Positions 52,272-60,754 of a stretch of 64,000 nt of DNA are shown here, in pieces (position 1 is the stretch's first letter; each line of letters opens with the position of its first letter). The DNA comes from Mayfieldus sp038040285. Its GTDB lineage: Bacteria; Actinomycetota; Thermoleophilia; Solirubrobacterales; 70-9. The notes beneath the pieces are model-generated. The model searched no databases. It saw nothing but the letters and a program-made list of their open reading frames with translations, and was not told the origin of the DNA. The position numbers were made by a program, and so were the translations under genes. The stretch covers positions 1-64,000 of the forward strand of contig JBBPIN010000008.1 in NCBI GenBank assembly GCA_038040285.1, in the 5' to 3' direction.

Positions 52272-53255
52272 TCAATACACGAACGCGACCGACAGGTAGT
52301 AGCCGATCACGACCGTGAACAGCACCGCGTCGAGGCGGTCGAGCAGGCCGCCGTGGGGACCGAAGATGCTGCCCGTGTCCTTGATCCCGAGGTCGCGCTT
52401 GACCATCGACTCGAAGAGGTCGCCGACCGGCGCCAGCGCCGCGACGCAGGCACCCATGATCAGTGCGTCGGTTCCGTTGAGCCAATCCTGGTAGAGCCCG
52501 GCGAACCAGAACGCCATCGTGCCGATCACGAAGCCGCCGATCAGTCCCTCCAGCGTCTTGTTCGGCGACAGGCGCGGAGCAATGCGCCGCCTGCCGAACA
52601 GGCGGCCGGTCGCATAGGCGGCGGTATCGGTGGCGAAGGTCCCGACCAGGACGTCGATCAGCAGCGCCCCGCCGTGGCTCGGGAGGTCGCGCAGCAGCAC
52701 GGCGTGAACGAGCGGCAATCCGATCCAGACGATCCCTAGCAGCGTCACCGCCATCGAGACGGTCACGCCCTCGCGGTGATCGCGATTGGCGCCGAAAAGG
52801 AACAGGAGCGGGAACGAGGCGACGGCGACCATCAGCACCTGGAAGGAATTGCCGTAGTGCGCGGCGACGATCATCGCCGGCACGGCCGCAAAGCCCGCCA
52901 CCTGCACCGGGCGCATCGACCGCGCCATCAGGAAGTACTCGCGAAGCCCGATCACCCCCAGCATCACCATCGCGGCCATGAACACGACGCCGCCCAGCGC
53001 CGTGATCGCGATCGCGAAGACGATCCACGGGATCGCCACGAGGATCCGCTTGACGGTCTCCCCGCTGGGCCCACGGCGTCGTCGTCGCTCGGGCTGTGCC
53101 TCCGGCGGCGCCTCCGGTGCGAACGGCTCCATCTCCAGCGATTCGGGGTCGTCGCCGAAGATCGGCTCCACCGAGCGGCTGTCGTCGCCGAAGATCCGGT
53201 CGGCATCTTCGAGGAAGCGCCCACGCTTGCGTCCTTCTTGTTCGCCGGACTCCAT
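52272..53255 (-). CDS. cdsA: Phosphatidate cytidylyltransferase
   Basis: 327 aa. A ~70-residue charged, acidic N-terminal region with duplicated FGDD motifs is followed by about eight membrane helices and the CDS signature SMVKRDLGIKDTGSIFGPHG, ending in LDRLDAVLFT. Makes CDP-diacylglycerol, the precursor used by the PgsA-like enzyme in this window. ATG 53255; the long soluble N-terminus is unusual compared with E. coli CdsA. Confidence 0.92.
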   Translation of the reverse strand: MESGEQEGRKRGRFLEDADRIFGDDSRSVEPIFGDDPESLEMEPFAPEAPPEAQPERRRRRGPSGETVKRILVAIPWIVFAIAITALGGVVFMAAMVMLGVIGLREYFLMARSMRPVQVAGFAAVPAMIVAAHYGNSFQVLMVAVASFPLLFLFGANRDHREGVTVSMAVTLLGIVWIGLPLVHAVLLRDLPSHGGALLIDVLVGTFATDTAAYATGRLFGRRRIAPRLSPNKTLEGLIGGFVIGTMAFWFAGLYQDWLNGTDALIMGACVAALAPVGDLFESMVKRDLGIKDTGSIFGPHGGLLDRLDAVLFTVVIGYYLSVAFVY

Positions 53256-53260
53256 CGGCC

Positions 53261-53989
53261 TTACCTCGCGCCGAAGCGCCGCTGACGCGCGTCGAACTCC
53301 TCCACACAGGCGGCAAACGCCTCACGGTCGAAGTCCGGCCACAGCTCGTCGCGGAACACGAGCTCGGAATAGGCGCACTGCCAGAGCAGATAGTTGGAGA
53401 ACCGTTGTTCGCCGCTGGTCCTTATGAGCAGGTCGGGGTCGTGCATGTCGGGGGCGTAGAGATGACCCCGGAACTCCTCTTCGGTTGCGCCCTGAAAGCT
53501 TCGTGCCGCGTCGACGATCTCCGCCCTGCCGCCGTAGTTGAAGGCGACGAACAGGGTGATCCGATCATTCTCCTCGGTCTCATTCTGCGCCCAATCCATG
53601 CGCTCGATCAGCTCAGACGAGATTCCGTCCCGGCGCCCGATGAAGCGCATCCGCACACCCTCGTTGTCGAGCTCGGGGGTCTCACGGTCGATCCGCTTGC
53701 CGAACATCTGCATCAGGCCGTCGACCTCCTGCGACGAGCGCGACCAGTTCTCGGTCGAGAACGAGAACACGGTCAGCTCCTTGATCCCGAACTCGACCGC
53801 GTCCCGTAGCCGTGCCTTGACGTTGTCCGCCCCGGCCTCGTGGCCCTCGTTGACCGCCAGGCCGCGTTGTTGCGCCCAGCGGCCATTGCCGTCGGTGATG
53901 ATGGCGACGTAGCGCGCCGCGGACGCCTCTCCGCCGGCGCCCGTCTCAGACCTCAAGGATTTCTTCTTCTTTTCCCTTGAGGAGGCCAT
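53261..53989 (-). CDS. uppS: Isoprenyl transferase (undecaprenyl diphosphate synthase)
   Basis: 242 aa from ATG 53989, or 231 aa from TTG 53956. Cis-prenyltransferase motifs: AIITDGNGRWAQQRGL with the catalytic Asp, FSFSTENWSR, and DLLIRTSGEQRFSNYLLWQ. Makes the C55 lipid carrier for cell-wall synthesis. The ATG start overlaps frr by 44 bp and gives a Lys-rich lead (REKKKKSL); the TTG start avoids the overlap. I cannot decide between them. It is followed by cdsA six bases later. Confidence 0.92.
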   Translation of the reverse strand: MASSREKKKKSLRSETGAGGEASAARYVAIITDGNGRWAQQRGLAVNEGHEAGADNVKARLRDAVEFGIKELTVFSFSTENWSRSSQEVDGLMQMFGKRIDRETPELDNEGVRMRFIGRRDGISSELIERMDWAQNETEENDRITLFVAFNYGGRAEIVDAARSFQGATEEEFRGHLYAPDMHDPDLLIRTSGEQRFSNYLLWQCAYSELVFRDELWPDFDREAFAACVEEFDARQRRFGAR

Positions 53990-54512
53990 CGATCTCGCCG
54001 ATCGCCTCGTCGGTGAGCTTCTGAAGCTCACTTTCCGCCCTGTGCTCGTCGTCCGAGCCGGCCTCACCCTCCTTCTTCAGCTCGCGCAGGTCGGCCATCA
54101 CGTCGCGGCGGATGTTGCGCACCGCGACACGGCCCTCCTCGGCGACCCCATGCACGACCTTGACCATCTCCTTGCGCCGCTCCTCGGTCAGCTCGGGGAT
54201 CTGGAGGCGGATCACGTTGCCGTCGTTGTTCGGCGTCAGGCCGACGTCGGACTCCAGGATCGACTTCTCGATCGAAGCGATCGCCGACTTGTCGAAGGGC
54301 GTCAGGGTCAGGAGGCGCGCGTCGGTCGTCGTGATGCTCGCCAGCTGCCGCAGGTCGGTCTGGGCGCCGTAGTAGTCGACCATGATCCGGTCCAGCAGGT
54401 GCGGAGAGGCGCGCCCTGTACGCACCGTCGCCAGCTCGCCGCGGGTCGACTCGACCGACTTGTGCATGCGCTCTTTGGCGTCAGCGAGGAACTCGTCGAT
54501 CATCTCGGCCAC
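53946..54512 (-). CDS. frr: Ribosome recycling factor
   Basis: 188 aa. Helical domain with VRTGRASPHLLDRI, LRQLASITTTDARLLTLTPF, SDVGLTPNNDGNVIRLQIP and LTEERRKEMVKVV, all RRF signatures. Splits post-termination ribosomes with EF-G. GTG 54512 is preferred because GAGGAG lies five to six bases upstream; the internal ATG at 54503 is too far. Lies between pyrH and uppS. Confidence 0.95.
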   Translation of the reverse strand: MAEMIDEFLADAKERMHKSVESTRGELATVRTGRASPHLLDRIMVDYYGAQTDLRQLASITTTDARLLTLTPFDKSAIASIEKSILESDVGLTPNNDGNVIRLQIPELTEERRKEMVKVVHGVAEEGRVAVRNIRRDVMADLRELKKEGEAGSDDEHRAESELQKLTDEAIGEIDGLLKGKEEEILEV

Positions 54513-54525
54513 AGGTACTCCTCGG

Positions 54526-55263
54526 TCAATCGGCCGGTCGACTGGAGACCAGCGTGCCGACCCTCTCACCGGAAACGATCCTATCTATGTTGTGCTCGTC
54601 GGCCATGTTGAAAACGTAGATCGGCAAGTCGTTGTCCATGCAGAGCGAGAGCGCCGTCGAATCCATGACCTTCAGACCCTTCTCGATCGCCTCCCGGTGG
54701 GTGAGCTCGGGGATGAAGCGGGCGTCGGGGTTGGACGCCGGATCGGCGTCGTAGACGCCCTCGACCCGGTTTTTGGCCATCAGGATCGCCTCGGCGCGAA
54801 TCTCGAGGGCACGCAGAGCGGCCGCCGTGTCGGTGGTGAAGAACGGGTTGCCGGTCCCGGCCGCGAAGATCACGATGCGGCCCTTCTCTAGGTGGCGCAT
54901 CGCGCGGCGGCGGATGTAGGTCTCGGCGACCTCCTTGACGTCGATCGCCGAGAGCACGCGGGTGTGCTCGCCGACCTTCTCCAGCGCGTCCTGAAGGGTG
55001 AGCGCGTTCAGCACCGTGGCCAGCATGCCCATGTAGTCGCCGGTCGCCCGGTCCATCCCCCGAGCCGCCGCCTGGAGGCCGCGGTAGATGTTGCCGGCGC
55101 CGACCACGACCGCGACCTCGACTCCACGCGCCCGAGTCGTGCGCAGCTGCTCGGCGATCCGCTTCACCTGCTCGGCGTCTGTGCCGTACTCGAGGTCCCC
55201 CATCAGAGCCTCCCCGGATAGCTTCAGGAGGATGCGGCGGAATTGCGGCTCAGAAGATGCCAT
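54526..55263 (-). CDS. pyrH: UMP kinase
   Basis: 245 aa amino-acid-kinase fold. RRILLKLSGEALMGD start, AVVVGAGNIYRG, MGMLATVLNALTLQDAL and FFTTDTAAALRALEI are the bacterial UMPK motifs. Phosphorylates UMP. ATG 55263. In the standard rpsB-tsf-pyrH-frr order. Confidence 0.95.
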   Translation of the reverse strand: MASSEPQFRRILLKLSGEALMGDLEYGTDAEQVKRIAEQLRTTRARGVEVAVVVGAGNIYRGLQAAARGMDRATGDYMGMLATVLNALTLQDALEKVGEHTRVLSAIDVKEVAETYIRRRAMRHLEKGRIVIFAAGTGNPFFTTDTAAALRALEIRAEAILMAKNRVEGVYDADPASNPDARFIPELTHREAIEKGLKVMDSTALSLCMDNDLPIYVFNMADEHNIDRIVSGERVGTLVSSRPAD

Positions 55264-55289
55264 CGCGCTCGCCGCTCGCGTCGGCCGGC

Positions 55290-55895
55290 CTAGTCCTCGC
55301 CGACCCGGAAGTAGGCGAAGCGGGCGATCCGCACGTTTTCCCCCGTCTTCGCCGCGATCTGGAGCCTCAGCTCCTCGATCGTCTTGCTTTCGTGCTTGTC
55401 GACGTTGACGTGATCCTGGTCAAGCAGCGCAAGCTCCTTCGCCCGCTTGGCCAGCTGACCCTCGACGATCTGGGGCACCTTGTCGTCGGGCTTTCCCTCC
55501 TCGCGTGCCTTCTCCTCGAGCACGCGGCGCTCGGCCTCCAGCTCGGCCTCCGGGATGTCGTCGGTCGTTACGTAGCGCGGCCCTGTGGCCGCGATGTGAA
55601 GGGCGACCTCGTAGGCAAATGCCTTGAAGTCCTCGTTGCGGGCCACGAAGTCGGTCTCGCACTGCACCTCGACCATCGCGCCGACCTTGTCGTTGGCGTG
55701 AATGTAGGCGCTGACCACGCCCTCATCGGTGCCGCGACCCTCGCGCTTGGCCGCCGAGGCCTGGCCCTTCACGCGCAGGATCTCGATCGCGCGGTCCATG
55801 TCGCCCTCGGCCTCCGCAAGCGCCGCCTTGCAATCCATCATTCCGGCCCCCGTGCGGTCGCGCAGGGTCTTCACCTCGGCGCTGGAGACCGTCAC
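55290..55895 (-). CDS. tsf: Elongation factor Ts
   Basis: 201 aa, the short actinobacterial/thermophile-type form. VKTLRDRTGAGMMDCKAAL, EGVVSAYIHANDKVGAMVEV-like GVVSAYIHANDKVGAMVEV and QCETDFVARNEDF are the EF-Ts signatures. Nucleotide exchange factor for EF-Tu. GTG 55895 overlaps the rpsB stop (GTGA). Confidence 0.95.
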   Translation of the reverse strand: MTVSSAEVKTLRDRTGAGMMDCKAALAEAEGDMDRAIEILRVKGQASAAKREGRGTDEGVVSAYIHANDKVGAMVEVQCETDFVARNEDFKAFAYEVALHIAATGPRYVTTDDIPEAELEAERRVLEEKAREEGKPDDKVPQIVEGQLAKRAKELALLDQDHVNVDKHESKTIEELRLQIAAKTGENVRIARFAYFRVGED

Positions 55896-56923
55896 TTCGA
55901 GTCCCCGCCCTCCGGCGTTGCCTGCGCCGGAGCTGGCTCGGCCGGCGGCTTGGGAGCCTGCTGCTGCCCGGAACCCGATTCCGCAGGCGGCGCGCTGGCC
56001 TGACCCTGCTCAGCTGCAGTCTGCGCGGGCTGCGAGGGCTGCGCGGGCTGCGAGGACTGCGCGGGCTGGGCGGCGGCCTGCTGCTCCCCACCCGCCGCCT
56101 GAGCCGCGGCGGCCTGTGCGGCGGCCGCCTCCTCGGCCTCCTTGCGGGCCTTCTCCTCCTCTTCGCGCTTGCGACGCTGCTCTTCTTCGCGCTGGCGCGC
56201 GGCCTCCTCCTCGGCGCGCCGCTGCTCCTCAGCGGTGCGCCAGGCGGAGGAGCCCTCCTCGATCGCCTCGCCGACAGCGCGGATCACAAGCCCACATGAG
56301 CGGATCGCGTCGTCGTTGCCGGGGATCACGTAGTCGATCGGCTCCGGGTCGCAGTTGGTGTCCACCAGGCCGATGAGCGGGATGCGCAGGCGCGCCGCCT
56401 CACGCACCGCGATCTCCTCGGTCTTCAGGTCGATGACGAACACGGCGTCGGGCGGGCGCTCCATGTCCCGCACGCCGCCGAGGTTGTACTCGAGCTTCGC
56501 CAGCTCGGCCTGCATGCCCATCCGCTCCTTGGTCGGTAGCAGCTCGAGGCGCCCTTGCTCCTGTAGCTCGGTCAGCTCGTGCAGGCGGGCAATCCGCGCC
56601 GATATCGTGTTGAAGTTGGTCAGCAGACCGCCCAGCCAGCGAAGGTTGACGAACGGCATCTTGGAGCGATCGGCCCATTCCTGCACCGCGTCGCGCGCCT
56701 GCTTCTTCGTCCCTGCGAACAGAACCGTCCCGCCGCCGCGGGTCAGCTCGGCGGCGAACTCCTGCGTTTCTTTGAGCAGCTGCTCGGTCTGGAGCAGATC
56801 GATGATGTGGATCCCGTCGCGCTCGCCATGGATATAGCGGCGCATCTTCGGGTTCCAGCGGCGCGTCTGATGGCCGAAATGGACTCCGGCCTCCAGCAGC
56901 TCCTTGATGCCTACTTCGGCCAT
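55892..56923 (-). CDS. rpsB: 30S ribosomal protein S2 with long C-terminal extension
   Basis: 343 aa, about 100 longer than E. coli S2. The S2 core is complete (LLEAGVHFGHQTRRWNPKMR, FAGTKKQARDAVQEWA, LVDTNCDPEPIDYVIPGNDD). From about residue 240 there is an Arg/Glu-rich coiled-coil stretch (EEEAARQREEEQRRKREEEE) and then a Gln/Ala/Pro low-complexity tail built on short DNA repeats. ATG 56923 with an upstream AAGGAAG ribosome site. First gene of the translation operon. Confidence 0.95.
   Translation of the reverse strand: MAEVGIKELLEAGVHFGHQTRRWNPKMRRYIHGERDGIHIIDLLQTEQLLKETQEFAAELTRGGGTVLFAGTKKQARDAVQEWADRSKMPFVNLRWLGGLLTNFNTISARIARLHELTELQEQGRLELLPTKERMGMQAELAKLEYNLGGVRDMERPPDAVFVIDLKTEEIAVREAARLRIPLIGLVDTNCDPEPIDYVIPGNDDAIRSCGLVIRAVGEAIEEGSSAWRTAEEQRRAEEEAARQREEEQRRKREEEEKARKEAEEAAAAQAAAAQAAGGEQQAAAQPAQSSQPAQPSQPAQTAAEQGQASAPPAESGSGQQQAPKPPAEPAPAQATPEGGDSK
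56021..56074. repeat. 9-bp tandem repeat in the rpsB 3' extension
   Basis: On the + strand six units alternate CTGCGCGGG and CTGCGAGGG-type sequence (period 9 or 18). They encode the Gln-Pro-Ala-Gln part of the S2 tail. The unit is a multiple of three, so length changes keep the frame. Confidence 0.8.
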
Positions 56924-57135
56924 CCGGGTGCTTCCTTTCCTTGCGTTTTGCTGCGTCTCCGCCGTTTCCACGGGACCGGAGTCTCTTCAGTTGGAGCGCT
57001 CCGGCAGGACCCGCTTGCGGCGACGGGGATTGGTTAACGGTCGGGCGGCAGTGTAAAGAAGCGGAGATCAGGCGGGCATCACGCCCAGTTGCTGGAGAAG
57101 GCCCGCCACGTCGACGGCGCTCGAGCCCGTATGGA
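56924..57135 (-). promoter_or_regulatory. Probable rpsB promoter and leader region
   Basis: 212 bp between rluD and rpsB. Only the ribosome site next to rpsB is clear. A possible leader contains a GACCGGAG/CTCCGGTC-like short inverted repeat around 56970-56990, but I cannot assign an S2 leader motif. Near 57069-57135 a short open stretch follows the rluD stop and looks non-coding. Confidence 0.4.
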
Positions 57136-57846
57136 TTAACGTCGGCGCGCCCGCTCGAGTGCCGCGTCGAGGTCCGACGGAAGCGCCGACGTGAACTCGA
57201 GCCGCTCGCCGCTGGTCGGGTGTGCGAAGGCCAGACGGTGCGCGTGCAGGAACTGGCGCCCGAGCCCGTAGGCTTGACCGGTGCCATAGGTCGGATCGCC
57301 GACCAGTGGGTGAGCGATGGCCGCGAAGTGGGCGCGGATCTGGTGTGTGCGTCCGGTCTCCAGGCTGACCTCGACGTAGCTGTCGGCCGGCAGAAGCTCC
57401 AGGACCGTGAAGTGGGTGCGAGCCTCGCGGGCGCCGGCGCCCGACACCGCCATCCGCGTGCGGGTGCGGCGTTCGCGCCCGATTGGCGCGTCGATGGTCC
57501 CGGTTCTCGACTCCAGGTGCCCGCGGGCAAGAGCCAGGTAGACGCGATCGACCTCGCGGGCGGCGACCTGTGCGGCCAGCGCCCGCTGCGCCTCCTCGGT
57601 GCGTGCGACGACCAGCAGGCCCGAGGTGTCCTTGTCGAGACGGTGCACGATCCCGGGTCGCTCGGGATCGCCGCCGCCGAGCAGGTCGGCGAGCTGGTCG
57701 ACCAGCGTCGGGCCGCGATGCGAAGGCGCCGGATGGACGACGAGGCCGGCGGGTTTGTCGATGACCGCGAGGGACTCGTCGAGATGGACGATCTCCGCCG
57801 CTGGGGCACCGTTCACCCGAACACCCGTGTTCGCGCTCGGCCCCAC
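57136..57846 (-). CDS. RluA/RluD-family 23S rRNA pseudouridine synthase
   Basis: 236 aa, GTG start. Catalytic motif GIVHRLDKDTSGLLVVA with the nucleophile Asp, VYLALARGHL, and ETGRTHQIRAHFA. The N-terminal S4 RNA-binding domain common in RluD is absent; the protein starts directly before the catalytic domain and only 27 bp separate it from lspA, so target specificity is open. The lspA-rluD order is common in bacteria. Confidence 0.9.
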   Translation of the reverse strand: MGPSANTGVRVNGAPAAEIVHLDESLAVIDKPAGLVVHPAPSHRGPTLVDQLADLLGGGDPERPGIVHRLDKDTSGLLVVARTEEAQRALAAQVAAREVDRVYLALARGHLESRTGTIDAPIGRERRTRTRMAVSGAGAREARTHFTVLELLPADSYVEVSLETGRTHQIRAHFAAIAHPLVGDPTYGTGQAYGLGRQFLHAHRLAFAHPTSGERLEFTSALPSDLDAALERARRR

Positions 57847-57873
57847 ATCAATCTCCCCAACTGAGCCTCGCGC

Positions 57874-58335
57874 TCACTGCGACTCCTCCATGAATACGAG
57901 CGCCAGCCCGGCGACGCCGAGGATGATCGCGACGTCGGCCAGGTTGAACGACGGCCACAGCGGAAGGTCGATCCAATCGGTCACCGAGTCGATCCGCACC
58001 CGATCGGCGAGGTTGCCGAATGCACCGCCGGCGAGCAGCCCCACCGGCACCCAGAGACCGGGGCGCGTGGCGTTGCGCGCGAACAAAACCAGGATCAGGC
58101 CCAGGGCGGCGAGGGTGAGGACGATCAGACCGGCGCCCCCTCCTCCCGCAAGCCCGAAGGCGATGCCCTTGTTGTGGACGTCGGTCAGGTGCAGGCCCGG
58201 GAACACTGCGACCTGCTGCCCGGGCACCAGCGCCGACTGGATCGCAGCTTTGCTGCCCTGGTCGACGGCGACCACGACGCCGCACAGTGCCAGCGCCAGA
58301 CGCCAGGCACGAGCCCGTCCCCCTGCCAGGTTCAC
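57874..58335 (-). CDS. lspA: Lipoprotein signal peptidase
   Basis: 153 aa, four helices. VVAVDQGSKAAIQSAL start, the catalytic Asp residues in GGAFGNLADRVRID and in FNLADVAIILG, and a short basic loop. Cleaves lipoprotein signal peptides such as that of the cyclophilin at 5116. GTG 58335 overlaps the yggT stop (GTGA). Confidence 0.93.
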   Translation of the reverse strand: MNLAGGRARAWRLALALCGVVVAVDQGSKAAIQSALVPGQQVAVFPGLHLTDVHNKGIAFGLAGGGGAGLIVLTLAALGLILVLFARNATRPGLWVPVGLLAGGAFGNLADRVRIDSVTDWIDLPLWPSFNLADVAIILGVAGLALVFMEESQ

Positions 58336-58640
58336 GGGTTGATGATCGCGCTGATGATGATGGTCCTGACCACGATCAGCACGATGATCGCCAGGATCGG
58401 GCTGATGTCAATCGCCATGCCGCCGGCGCCGATCGGGTTCAACAGACGCCGGAAGACGTTCAGGTAGGGATCTGTGGTCTGGGTGATGAAGTCGAGCACT
58501 GGGCGCAGGGTCGCGCTGCGGGGAATCCGCGGTATCCACGACATCAGGATGTTGCAGAAGATCAGGATCATGTAGACGAGGAACAACGCGTTGACGTAGT
58601 TGGCGACGTCGTCGCTGGTCAGGGCCACGGGAATCGTCAT
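58332..58640 (-). CDS. YggT-family membrane protein
   Basis: 102 aa with two long hydrophobic segments (ALFLVYMILIFCNILMSW and ILAIIVLIVVRTIIISAII) and the conserved TDPYLNVFRRLLNP between them. YggT proteins sit next to division genes (sepF, yggS) and are linked to division or osmotic stress. ATG 58640, one base after the proC stop. Confidence 0.88.
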   Translation of the reverse strand: MTIPVALTSDDVANYVNALFLVYMILIFCNILMSWIPRIPRSATLRPVLDFITQTTDPYLNVFRRLLNPIGAGGMAIDISPILAIIVLIVVRTIIISAIINP

Positions 58641-58641
58641 C

Positions 58642-59409
58642 TCAGCCCCGCATCCTCGCAAGTGAGGCCCGCATTGCCTCGGTGAACGCATCTGCGACCC
58701 CTTCCCTGTCCAGCACATCGAGGCCAGCCTCAGTGCTGCCGCCCGGCGAGGCGACGGCATCGCGAAGGTCGGCTGGGTGGCGCTCGCGCAGCAGCTCGAC
58801 AGTGCCGGCCGCCGCGTCCACGACCAGCGAGTGCGCCAGCTGCTGATCGAGGCCGTCGGCCGCTCCGGCCTCGGCGATCGCCTCCATCGCCAGCGCCAGG
58901 TAGGCCGGGGAGCAGCCCATCACCGCGGTGGCGGCGTCGAACAGCCCGTCGTCGATCTCGACCAGGCGGCCGAGCAGCTCCAGGGATCCCCTCACCTCGG
59001 CGACCAACTGGTCCCCCGCGCCCTGACCGGCGGCGAAGCAGAGCACACCATGGCGCAGCTCGACCCCGAGGTTCGGCATCACCCTGAACGCGGTCGCATC
59101 CGGGAAGGCGTCCGCCACCCGGTCCAGCGGGGTCGCGGCGAGTAGCGACAGCACCGCCGGCGCGCCCTGAGCCTCCGCTGCCACCCCCTCCAGGGCGTTC
59201 GCTTTCACCGCGAGCACGAGCAGGCCGGCGCGCTCGGCAAGCTCCGCGTTGGAGTCCAGCGCCTCGCCGCCGACCTCCTCGGCAAGCGCAGCCGCGCGCC
59301 CGGAGCCGGAGTCGGTGAACAGCATCTGCTCGGGACCGTCGTCGCCGGCCGCCCAGCCGCGTGCCATCGCGGCGGCGATGTTGCCGGAGCCTGCGAACCC
59401 GACGATCAT
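58642..59409 (-). CDS. proC: Pyrroline-5-carboxylate reductase
   Basis: 255 aa. N-terminal Rossmann VGFAGSGNIAAAMARG, AFRVMPNLGVELRHGV, and the C-terminal MGCSPAYLALAMEAIAEAGA followed by VASPGGSTEAGLDVL. Last step of proline synthesis. ATG 59409; a longer in-frame start would run into repeat copy C. It lies in the sepF-yggT interval. Confidence 0.9.
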   Translation of the reverse strand: MIVGFAGSGNIAAAMARGWAAGDDGPEQMLFTDSGSGRAAALAEEVGGEALDSNAELAERAGLLVLAVKANALEGVAAEAQGAPAVLSLLAATPLDRVADAFPDATAFRVMPNLGVELRHGVLCFAAGQGAGDQLVAEVRGSLELLGRLVEIDDGLFDAATAVMGCSPAYLALAMEAIAEAGAADGLDQQLAHSLVVDAAAGTVELLRERHPADLRDAVASPGGSTEAGLDVLDREGVADAFTEAMRASLARMRG

Positions 59410-59451
59410 GCGGCGCAGGGTATTCCCAGCCGCTCCGCGACGCCGAATGAC

Positions 59452-59506
59452 TTGCGGCGCCTTCGGCGCCTGACATGCCAGTGCCGGCGCGTTGCGCGCC
59501 GGCAAA
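59452..59506 (+). repeat. Double-hairpin REP-like element, copy C
   Basis: Hairpin 1 is GGCGCC-TTC-GGCGCC, core TGACATGCCAGT as in copy A, hairpin 2 has 9-bp perfect arms GCCGGCGCG and CGCGCCGGC around TTG, ending in AAA. Stem bases differ from copy A in both arms but still pair. Located between sepF and proC. Confidence 0.9.
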
Positions 59507-59507
59507 C

Positions 59508-60053
59508 CTAGGATTGGTTGAAGAAGCCCTTGTCGATCAACCGCGCCTTCTCCTCGGCCGAGACCTCGACATTGCGCGGGGTGAGCAGGAAGACCTTCTC
59601 GGCGATTCGCTGCATGCCGCCGTCGAGCGCGTAGGTGAGGCCGGAGGCGAAGTCGATTAGGCGCTTGGAGAGCTCGTGGTCGGTGGTCTGGAGGTTGAGG
59701 ATCACGGGCACTGCACGCTTGTACTGGTCCGCGACCTGCTGGGCATCGTTGAAGTTACGGGGGATCACCAGGTGGACCTGGACGTCGGAGCCGCCGTTGC
59801 CGACCGGGCGCAGGACGCCGGTTCGGCTGCCGCCCATCGGCTCGTCCTCGGCGAAGATGTCGTCGATCTCGTCGCGTCGGCGACGGGCGGTGGGAAGGCG
59901 GCGCACCGGTGCCGGCTCGCGCCGCCCGGAGTCGAACACCTCCTCGGCGCCGGTCTCCGGCTCGTCGCCCTCGTCGTAGTCGGGGCCGTAGTCGTGGTCT
60001 TCGGCGAGGCCGAAATAGACCAGCGCGCGATGCCATGTGTCTCTAAGAGCCAT
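59508..60053 (-). CDS. sepF: Cell division protein SepF
   Basis: 181 aa. Amphipathic N-terminal membrane-targeting start (MALRDTWHRALVYFGLAE), an acidic/basic linker, then the SepF core (VHLVIPRNFNDAQQVADQY, VILNLQTTDHELSKRLIDFA, TYALDGGMQRIAEKVFLLTP). Anchors FtsZ in bacteria lacking FtsA. ATG 60053. Upstream is yggS. Confidence 0.94.
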   Translation of the reverse strand: MALRDTWHRALVYFGLAEDHDYGPDYDEGDEPETGAEEVFDSGRREPAPVRRLPTARRRRDEIDDIFAEDEPMGGSRTGVLRPVGNGGSDVQVHLVIPRNFNDAQQVADQYKRAVPVILNLQTTDHELSKRLIDFASGLTYALDGGMQRIAEKVFLLTPRNVEVSAEEKARLIDKGFFNQS

Positions 60054-60121
60054 GTCTGGGCGTGTTCGGCTTCCGAACGCCTATTCCTGCCCCCATTATG
60101 GCCCGCGCGAGGCCCGCGGCG

Positions 60122-60754
60122 CTACGCATAGAGCACCGTGCCGAGGCGGATGATCGTGGCCCCCTCCTCGACCGCGACCGCCCAATCCTGGCTCGTGCCC
60201 ATGGAAAGGCGCTCCAGATCGTGCTCGGATGCAAGCTCGGCCAGGCGTGCGAAGTGCGGTCGCGAGGCTTCCGGGTCCTCGCTGAACGGCGGCATCGTCA
60301 TCAGACCGCCGACCCGCACCGAGCAGCGCTCGATGAAGGCACCAAGCTCCGCCGGCGCCACCCCGCCCTTGCCCTCCTCCTCGGCGACGTTGACCTCTAT
60401 CAGCACCTCGCTGGAGGGGTCTGCGTGACGGCGAAGCTGCTCCAGCACCGAGTCGGTGGCCACCGAGTGGATCAGCCGGCAGATCGGCAGCAGCGCCTTC
60501 ACCTTGCGGCTCTGAAGATTGCCGATGAAGTCCCACTGGAAGGCATCGGCCCAGCGCTCGCGCTTCGCCTCGAGGTCCTGGAGGCGGTTCTCGCCCACCA
60601 GATCGATTCCGGCCTCGGCCAGGACTCCCATCTCTTCGACCGGCAGGTACTTGGTCGCCGCCAGCACCTCGACCGCGCTGCCTGCCTTCTCCCGCACCCG
60701 CTCCAGGTTGGCACGGACCAGTTGCGCATCCAGCCCGTGGATCTGACCCGGCAT
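60122..60754 (-). CDS. YggS/PROSC-family PLP-binding protein
   Basis: 210 aa. PLP-binding Lys in LAATKYLPVEEM, ENRLQDLEAKRE, HFIGNLQ-like DFIGNLQSRKVKALL and the C-terminal LSMGTSQDWAVAVEEGATII. PLP homeostasis protein without known catalysis. ATG 60754 overlaps the pgeF stop (TGATG). Confidence 0.92.
   Translation of the reverse strand: MPGQIHGLDAQLVRANLERVREKAGSAVEVLAATKYLPVEEMGVLAEAGIDLVGENRLQDLEAKRERWADAFQWDFIGNLQSRKVKALLPICRLIHSVATDSVLEQLRRHADPSSEVLIEVNVAEEEGKGGVAPAELGAFIERCSVRVGGLMTMPPFSEDPEASRPHFARLAELASEHDLERLSMGTSQDWAVAVEEGATIIRLGTVLYA

Noticed and set aside
57069..57135. A short - strand open stretch after rluD
   Set aside because: No start codon, ribosome site or recognisable domain; too short to support a gene.
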